DNA of 64,000 nucleotides from Acinetobacter calcoaceticus (GTDB lineage Bacteria; Pseudomonadota; Gammaproteobacteria; Pseudomonadales; Moraxellaceae): contig NZ_JADVKT010000008.1 of assembly GCF_016508255.1 (NCBI RefSeq), positions 96,940-160,939 of the forward strand, given 5' to 3'. Positions 59,053-64,000 of this stretch are shown one piece after another. A program made the position numbers and the translations under genes. Within the stretch, counting starts at the first letter, position 1, and the number at the start of each line of letters is the position of its first letter. The notes below the pieces were generated by a model. That model worked only from the letters and a program-made list of their open reading frames with translations. It was not told where the DNA came from and did not search any database.

Positions 59053-60372
59053 ATGACAAAATTTAATAATAATCAATCTGACAATTTGTTTTCTCAGGTC
59101 TTCGGAGTGGCTAAAAAGCTCAGTTCTACAGGATTGAGTATCTTGCAACAGAACCAATCAGGTAATGTAAGTAAGGTAATTGAACCAATTCCAACTGGTA
59201 AAACGGTTGAAGGTAAATCGAGAACAAAAAGCCCATTTGAGGTTGAGCAATATGATAGTCCTCAACAAATGCTACGAGAACAATTGCCGAAAGTAACTCG
59301 TCAGGTTTTTGGGCGACATTTTACAAAAGTAAATGGTGTGGCGACATTTCTTTCCCCAGATTGGGATGAAAAAATCTCAGGCTATTTATTTGATTGGCTG
59401 AATGACTTTAGTTCAAAAAGTACCTTAACTGAAAAAATCTTAGAAGAAGCAGGTGCTAAAGATTTATTTGAACTCACTAAGGATACGGGTCGTTCTCAAC
59501 GTTTAAGTCAGGCACTCATTGAACAAAATAAATTAATTGCGACCATACAAGGGGCAATCACTGGCGTTTCAGGTGTAGTGGGTGCTGCTGTAGATATTCC
59601 TGTTTCACTTGTCTTGGTTTTAAGGACGATTTATCAGACAGGAAGATCACATGGCTTTGATCTTTTGGAAGTCACAGATCAAGATGTTGTCGAGTTTATT
59701 TTTAAAGAAGTCGATATTAGTTTGATTGCCGAAAAGCAGACGCTATTGTTAGCTTTAAAAACATTACGAAATATGTTGGAAACGCAAGATATTCACCAAT
59801 TTCAGCAAGTGTTAGGTTCAACTACTGACCTAGATACTTTAAAGAACTGGTTAGTTGATGAAGACGGAGAGTTTAAATGGGGGTGGTTAAATCGTATTCC
59901 GAAACTCTCAGCCTTTAGTAAAGTTACACCAGTTGCTGGTGCTGTTTTAAGTGCTGTATACAGTTGGAAACTACAAGAAGATGTAGGTCATAAAGCCCAA
60001 GCCATCTTTGGTGCTGCAAGACATTATTTAAATGAACATCCAAGTGAGCATTTATCTCCGCTACAGGCTTATTATGCTGCGGTTACACTCATCCAGAAGG
60101 CCAGTCCACGTCTTTTAAATGTTGGTGAAGATGGTAATATTCATGCTGCACATCATCATAAAGTAGAAAATCATGATGTAATTTCAAAAGTATCTATAGT
60201 CTTAAAGCCTACTGAAAGTAAAAAGAGAGAAGAGAAAATTCAGGAAAATGTTCATCAAGGTCTCGAGCAACTTGCCGATAAACATGTAGAGGAACATGAG
60301 CATACTGAGCAAAAACCAGCTTTAACTCCTGAGGAAGATGAAGAAGCGTTGGATGATAAAAAATACTCTTAA
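59053..60372 (+). CDS. EcsC-family protein
   Basis: The 439-residue product has an EcsC-like core (about residues 135-330), best seen in AITGVSGVVGAAVDIPVSLVLVLRTIYQTG, a hydrophobic hairpin found in EcsC proteins. Its C-terminal 60 residues are Glu/His/Lys-rich and probably disordered. EcsC is linked in Bacillus to an ABC transporter, but its activity is unknown. I chose the ATG at 59053, with a GAGG site seven bases upstream, over the preceding TTG. Confidence 0.8.
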   Translation: MTKFNNNQSDNLFSQVFGVAKKLSSTGLSILQQNQSGNVSKVIEPIPTGKTVEGKSRTKSPFEVEQYDSPQQMLREQLPKVTRQVFGRHFTKVNGVATFLSPDWDEKISGYLFDWLNDFSSKSTLTEKILEEAGAKDLFELTKDTGRSQRLSQALIEQNKLIATIQGAITGVSGVVGAAVDIPVSLVLVLRTIYQTGRSHGFDLLEVTDQDVVEFIFKEVDISLIAEKQTLLLALKTLRNMLETQDIHQFQQVLGSTTDLDTLKNWLVDEDGEFKWGWLNRIPKLSAFSKVTPVAGAVLSAVYSWKLQEDVGHKAQAIFGAARHYLNEHPSEHLSPLQAYYAAVTLIQKASPRLLNVGEDGNIHAAHHHKVENHDVISKVSIVLKPTESKKREEKIQENVHQGLEQLADKHVEEHEHTEQKPALTPEEDEEALDDKKYS

Positions 60373-60452
60373 CAATACGCTTACAAATAAGAGGTTTAAA
60401 AATAAAATCTGAACTCTATTTAAATTTGTAAGTTATCCTGTCAAAGATTGAT

Positions 60453-60494
60453 ATGGTCAACATTTGGTAAGTATTGCCATGTTGACCATTTTTG
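60453..60494 (+). terminator. Terminator-like inverted repeat before rpsL
   Basis: ATGGTCAACAT and ATGTTGACCAT are a perfect 11-bp inverted repeat (60453-60463 with 60479-60489) with a 15-base loop, followed by T residues. It fits a terminator for the EcsC gene. Confidence 0.7.
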
Positions 60495-60510
60495 CATCTT
60501 AGCTTACAAT
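60482..60510 (+). promoter_or_regulatory. str operon promoter
   Basis: TTGACC (60482-60487), a 17-base spacer and TACAAT (60505-60510). The -35 lies inside the right arm of the preceding inverted repeat. Confidence 0.75.
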
Positions 60511-60517
60511 TATGTGC

Positions 60518-60552
60518 CCTTAAAAAGAGGTATTTTCTTTTTAAGGTTTTTT
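60518..60552 (+). promoter_or_regulatory. Hairpin with U-run in the rpsL leader
   Basis: CCTTAAAAAG (60518-60527) and CTTTTTAAGG (60537-60546) form a perfect 10-bp stem followed by six T, starting at the predicted transcription start. It looks like a terminator-type attenuator or a 5' protective hairpin. Confidence 0.55.
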
Positions 60553-60572
60553 AATAACGGGAGAATTGCCAT

Positions 60573-60947
60573 ATGGCAACAACGAATCAGTTGATCCGTA
60601 AGGGTCGTACGACTTTGGTTGAAAAATCCAAAGTTCCTGCGTTGAAGGCTTGTCCACAACGTCGTGGTGTTTGTACACGTGTTTATACAACTACACCAAA
60701 AAAACCTAACTCAGCTATGCGTAAGGTTTGCCGTGTTCGCTTAACTTCAGGTTTTGAAGTATCTAGCTACATCGGTGGTGAAGGTCATAACCTACAAGAG
60801 CACAGTGTTGTTCTTATCCGTGGTGGTCGTGTTAAAGACTTACCAGGTGTACGTTACCATACCGTTCGTGGTTCATTAGACTGTGCTGGTGTTAAAGATC
60901 GTAATCAATCACGTTCTAAATACGGTACTAAGCGTCCTAAGAAGTAA
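60573..60947 (+). CDS. rpsL: 30S ribosomal protein S12
   Basis: S12 sits at the decoding centre of the small subunit. The 124-residue product begins [12 protein letters not shown] and has the conserved [17 protein letters not shown]. Lys43 and Lys88 (counting the start Met), the usual sites of streptomycin-resistance changes, are wild-type. A GGGAG site precedes the start. It is the first gene of the str operon. Confidence 0.99.
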   Translation: MATTNQLIRKGRTTLVEKSKVPALKACPQRRGVCTRVYTTTPKKPNSAMRKVCRVRLTSGFEVSSYIGGEGHNLQEHSVVLIRGGRVKDLPGVRYHTVRGSLDCAGVKDRNQSRSKYGTKRPKK

Positions 60948-61034
60948 TTCTAGGAAACTAGTCCAATAAGCCCTTTAGCGTTTCGCTTGTTTGAATTCTT
61001 CATAGATTTGTAATTCAAGCGACGTATAGTAAGG

Positions 61035-61089
61035 CCAGCGTCGTGTACATGACACTTGTACAAACTGCTGGATTATCCTGAAGTGTCAT
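61035..61089 (+). promoter_or_regulatory. Alternative hairpins between rpsL and rpsG (possible S7 control site)
   Basis: Two structures compete. A: CCAGC (61035-61039) with GCTGG (61067-61071), and TGTACA (61044-61049) with TGTACA (61057-61062). B: ATGACACTT (61049-61057) with AAGTGTCAT (61081-61089), nine perfect pairs. In E. coli the S7 repressor binds this same intercistronic gap. The AGGTG ribosome site of rpsG follows. Confidence 0.5.
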
Positions 61090-61107
61090 ATTATTAGGTG
61101 TATTAAA

Positions 61108-61578
61108 ATGCCAAGACGTCGCGTAGTCGCTGCTCGTGAGATCCTTCCAGATCCAAAATTTAGCAGCCAAACAATCGCTAAATTCATGAACCACGTAATG
61201 CAAGATGGTAAAAAATCTGTTGCTGAAGGTATCGTTTACGGTGCTTTAGAACGTGTTCAAGAAAAAAACAAAGTAGACCCAGTTGAATTTTTCGAGACTA
61301 CTCTTGAAAAAGTTCGTCCTATGGTCGAAGTAAAAGCACGCCGTGTTGGTGGTGCTACTTATCAAGTACCTATGGAAGTACGCCCATCCCGTCGTACTGC
61401 CTTAGCAATGCGTTGGTTAGTAGATGCTGCTGCTAAGCGTTCTGAAAAAACGATGGCTTTACGTCTTGCTGGTGAGTTGCTTGATGCAGCTGAAGGTAAA
61501 GGTGCAGCAATCAAAAAACGTGAAGACGTGCATCGTATGGCTGAAGCCAACAAAGCCTTCTCTCACTACCGTTTCTAA
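61108..61578 (+). CDS. rpsG: 30S ribosomal protein S7
   Basis: S7 organises the 3' domain of 16S rRNA and, in E. coli, represses its own operon. The 156-residue product begins [18 protein letters not shown] and includes the [21 protein letters not shown] segment. It has an AGGTG site seven bases before the ATG. Second gene of the str operon. Confidence 0.99.
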   Translation: MPRRRVVAAREILPDPKFSSQTIAKFMNHVMQDGKKSVAEGIVYGALERVQEKNKVDPVEFFETTLEKVRPMVEVKARRVGGATYQVPMEVRPSRRTALAMRWLVDAAAKRSEKTMALRLAGELLDAAEGKGAAIKKREDVHRMAEANKAFSHYRF

Positions 61579-61612
61579 GCGGATAAAACAGTCCCTAATC
61601 AGGAGAATATTC

Positions 61613-61675
61613 ATGCGTACAGCAGCTCGATTCAACATTGCTCTTTATCAAAGTGGGAGCTTTGCGGGTATTTAA
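61613..61675 (+). CDS. Short ORF (20 codons) between rpsG and fusA
   Basis: An ATG with a textbook AGGAG seven bases upstream opens a 20-codon frame (MRTAARFNIALYQ..., ending SGSFAGI) that stops before a strong hairpin. It is too short to judge by codon use. It may be a leader peptide coupled to the hairpin, a genuine small protein, or chance. Confidence 0.4.
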   Translation: MRTAARFNIALYQSGSFAGI

Positions 61676-61696
61676 GTTGCCTGCTTGGATATTTGT

Positions 61697-61726
61697 ACGC
61701 ATCAATTTAATTGATGCGTCCTGTTT
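61697..61726 (+). promoter_or_regulatory. Hairpin between rpsG and fusA
   Basis: ACGCATCAA-TTTAA-TTGATGCGT, a perfect 9-bp stem (61697-61719) followed by CCTGTTTT. It may be an attenuator, a partial terminator or a processing site in the str mRNA. Confidence 0.6.
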
Positions 61727-61755
61727 TAAATATAACATTTAGGAATGTAGACATC

Positions 61756-63894
61756 ATGGCTCGCCAAACCCCAATTAGTAATTACCGTAACATCGGTATT
61801 TCTGCGCACATTGACGCAGGTAAAACAACTACAACAGAACGTATTTTGTTCTACACAGGTGTATCTCACAAAATTGGTGAAGTACACGATGGTGCAGCAA
61901 CAATGGACTGGATGGAACAAGAGCAAGAGCGCGGTATTACAATTACCTCGGCTGCAACAACTTGTTTCTGGTCTGGTATGGGTAACCAATTCGAACAACA
62001 CCGTATCAACGTAATTGACACCCCGGGACACGTAGACTTCACGATCGAAGTTGAACGTTCTATGCGTGTTCTTGACGGTGCGTGCATGGTTTACTGTGCA
62101 GTTGGTGGCGTACAACCTCAGTCTGAAACTGTATGGCGTCAAGCAAACAAATATAAAGTGCCTCGTTTAGCATTCGTGAACAAGATGGACCGTACTGGTG
62201 CAAACTTCTTCCGTGCTGTTGAACAAGTTAAAACTCGTTTAGGTGGTAATCCTGTACCTATCGTTGTGCCAATCGGTGCAGAAGATACGTTTGCAGGTGT
62301 TGTTGACCTTATCGAAATGAAAGCGATTATCTGGGATGAAGCATCTCAAGGTATGAAGTTTGAATATGCTGAAATCCCAGCTGACCTTGTTGATACGTCT
62401 AACGAATGGCGTACCAAAATGGTTGAAGCTGCGGCTGAAGCTTCTGAAGAATTAATGGACAAGTACCTTGAAGAAGGTGATCTTTCTAAAGAAGAGATCA
62501 TTGCAGGTTTACGTGCTCGTACATTAGCTTCTGAAATTCAAGTAATGCTTTGTGGTTCAGCGTTCAAAAACAAAGGTGTTCAACGTATGTTGGATGCTGT
62601 GATTGAATTCTTACCATCACCTACAGAAGTTAAAGCGATCGAAGGTATCCTTGACGACAAAGACGAAACTAAAGCGTCTCGTGAAGCATCTGACGAAGCT
62701 CCGTTCTCTGCGTTAGCGTTCAAAATCATGAACGACAAATTCGTAGGTAACTTAACATTCGTACGTGTTTACTCTGGTGTTCTTAAACAAGGTGATCCGG
62801 TTTATAACCCAGTTAAATCTAAGCGTGAACGTATCGGTCGTATCGTGCAAATGCATGCGAACGAACGTCAAGATCTTGATGAAATCCGTGCAGGTGATAT
62901 CGCAGCGTGTGTAGGTCTTAAAGACGTTACTACTGGTGATACATTATGTGATGAGAAAAACATCATTACACTTGAGCGTATGGAATTCCCAGAGCCAGTA
63001 ATTTCATTGGCTGTTGAACCAAAAACTAAAGCTGACCAAGAAAAAATGTCAATTGCTTTAGGTCGTTTGGCGAAAGAAGATCCATCGTTCCGCGTTCGTA
63101 CAGACGAAGAATCTGGTCAAACAATTATTGCTGGTATGGGTGAGCTTCACCTTGACATCATCGTTGACCGTATGAAGCGTGAATTCGGTGTTGAAGCGAA
63201 CATTGGTAAACCAATGGTTGCTTACCGCGAAACAATCAAAAAGACTGTTGAGCAAGAAGGTAAGTTCGTTCGTCAAACAGGTGGTAAAGGTAAATTCGGT
63301 CATGTATATGTTCGTTTAGAGCCTATGGATGTTGAAGAAGCTGGTAAAGAATACCAATTCGCTGAAGAAGTTGTCGGCGGTACTGTACCTAAAGAATTCT
63401 TTGGTGCGGTTGACAAAGGTATTCAAGAACGTATGAAGAATGGTGTATTAGCTGGTTACCCTGTTGTGGGTATCAAAGCGACATTATTCGATGGTTCTTA
63501 CCATGATGTCGATTCTGATGAATTGTCGTTCAAAATGGCTGGTTCGTACGCTTTCCGTGACGGTTTCATGAAAGCAGATCCTATCCTTCTTGAACCAATC
63601 ATGAAAGTTGAAGTAGAAACTCCAGAAGACTACATGGGCGATATCATGGGTGACTTAAACCGTCGTCGTGGTATGGTTCAAGGTATGGATGATCTTCCTG
63701 GTGGAACAAAAGCAATTAAAGCAGAAGTTCCATTGGCTGAGATGTTTGGTTACGCAACTCAAATGCGTTCTATGTCTCAAGGTCGTGCGACTTATTCTAT
63801 GGAATTCGCTAAATACGCTGAAACTCCACGTAACGTGGCTGAAGGCATCATCGCTAAGTTCCAGACTGGCGGTAAAAAAGGTGACGACGAGTAA
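61756..63894 (+). CDS. fusA: Elongation factor G
   Basis: EF-G is the GTPase driving tRNA-mRNA translocation. The 712-residue product begins [15 protein letters not shown] and has G1 AHIDAGKTT, the switch region [12 protein letters not shown]3 DTPGHVDF and G4 NKMD. Domain IV and V are complete to the end. I chose the ATG at 61756 for the family start and length; its AGGA site is 11 bases upstream, rather far. A TTG 45 bases earlier lies in the preceding hairpin and is unlikely. Confidence 0.98.
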   Translation: MARQTPISNYRNIGISAHIDAGKTTTTERILFYTGVSHKIGEVHDGAATMDWMEQEQERGITITSAATTCFWSGMGNQFEQHRINVIDTPGHVDFTIEVERSMRVLDGACMVYCAVGGVQPQSETVWRQANKYKVPRLAFVNKMDRTGANFFRAVEQVKTRLGGNPVPIVVPIGAEDTFAGVVDLIEMKAIIWDEASQGMKFEYAEIPADLVDTSNEWRTKMVEAAAEASEELMDKYLEEGDLSKEEIIAGLRARTLASEIQVMLCGSAFKNKGVQRMLDAVIEFLPSPTEVKAIEGILDDKDETKASREASDEAPFSALAFKIMNDKFVGNLTFVRVYSGVLKQGDPVYNPVKSKRERIGRIVQMHANERQDLDEIRAGDIAACVGLKDVTTGDTLCDEKNIITLERMEFPEPVISLAVEPKTKADQEKMSIALGRLAKEDPSFRVRTDEESGQTIIAGMGELHLDIIVDRMKREFGVEANIGKPMVAYRETIKKTVEQEGKFVRQTGGKGKFGHVYVRLEPMDVEEAGKEYQFAEEVVGGTVPKEFFGAVDKGIQERMKNGVLAGYPVVGIKATLFDGSYHDVDSDELSFKMAGSYAFRDGFMKADPILLEPIMKVEVETPEDYMGDIMGDLNRRRGMVQGMDDLPGGTKAIKAEVPLAEMFGYATQMRSMSQGRATYSMEFAKYAETPRNVAEGIIAKFQTGGKKGDDE

Positions 63895-63942
63895 TCTTTC
63901 GATTACTATAAGCCCAAACTAATTCTTAGTTAAAAACCAAGC

Positions 63943-63967
63943 GCTCGTGCAGTGACCCTGCATGAGC
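63943..63967 (+). promoter_or_regulatory. Hairpin just before tuf
   Basis: GCTCGTGCAG-TGACC-CTGCATGAGC, a 10-bp stem with one G-U pair, ending seven bases before the AAAGGA ribosome site of tuf. No T run follows. Confidence 0.5.
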
Positions 63968-63988
63968 AGTTTATAAAGGAAGATCATC

Positions 63989-64000
63989 ATGGCTAAAGCC
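63989..64000 (+). CDS. tuf: Elongation factor Tu (first codons only, cut by window edge)
   Basis: An ATG with an AAAGGA site opens Met-Ala-Lys-Ala at the very end of the window, directly after fusA. The position and first residues fit EF-Tu, the usual last gene of the str operon; only four codons are visible. Confidence 0.85.

Noticed and set aside
61726..62142. 138-codon ORF antisense to fusA
   Set aside because: Shadow frame of a highly biased EF-G gene; no ribosome site and unlikely composition.

Overview
The window looks like a 64 kb chromosomal stretch of an Acinetobacter species, most likely from the A. calcoaceticus-baumannii complex. The evidence is the low GC content, the typical Moraxellaceae neighbourhoods (smc-zipA-ligA, lolB-ispE-tRNA-Gln-prs, rpsL-rpsG-fusA-tuf), a complete carnitine-to-trimethylamine cluster of the type described in A. 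baumannii, and a HemJ-type protoporphyrinogen oxidase. No integrase, transposase, prophage or CRISPR array was seen. Species assignment is inference.

Layout. 1-4.2 kb: 3' end of smc, then zipA and ligA. 4.3-8.6 kb: bacterioferritin, a YbjJ-like MFS protein and the trehalose operon otsBA (minus strand). 8.9-13.6 kb: biotin genes (BioH-like esterase, bioA, bioF, bioC, bioD). 13.7-17.6 kb: minus-strand rluB, scpB, scpA, yciO and epmC. 17.7-20.7 kb: yceD-rpmF, then fabD-fabG-acpP. 20.9-26.4 kb: kbp, thiD, a HAD phosphatase, ribB behind an FMN riboswitch, and a DUF2157/GDYXXLXY membrane pair. 26.5-32.5 kb: panD, then the minus-strand run TPR protein-lolB-ispE-four tRNA-Gln-prs-rplY-pth. 32.6-42.6 kb: hemA, dnaG, bamD, rluD, pgeF, a flavodoxin-like protein, an unrecognised secreted protein, smpB, coaD and a YfhL-type ferredoxin. 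42.6-43.1 kb: RNase P RNA and a tRNA-Met.

43.1-53.1 kb is the main accessory block: a porin, a LysR regulator and a six-gene plus-strand operon encoding D-malate dehydrogenase, a BCCT carrier, an HSL-family esterase, the carnitine oxygenase CntA, an aldehyde dehydrogenase and the reductase CntB. Together these can import carnitine, split it to trimethylamine and malic semialdehyde, oxidise that to D-malate and decarboxylate it to pyruvate. The block is bracketed by two identical tRNA-Met genes, each with its own promoter and terminator, which suggests insertion or duplication at a tRNA locus.

53.3-64 kb: an unknown helical protein overlapping nadE, a small HExxH putative metalloprotease, hemJ, fabB, an EcsC-family protein, and the str operon (rpsL, rpsG, fusA, start of tuf). 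The str leader and every intergenic gap of the str operon hold hairpins, including two mutually exclusive ones before rpsG and a 20-codon ORF plus hairpin before fusA. I saw no wholly new multi-gene system. The best leads are the tRNA-bracketed carnitine block, the str-operon RNA structures, a perfect palindrome in front of fabB, and several lineage-specific protein oddities: BamD tail repeats, a long DnaG linker and a bacterioferritin without its haem-ligand Met.
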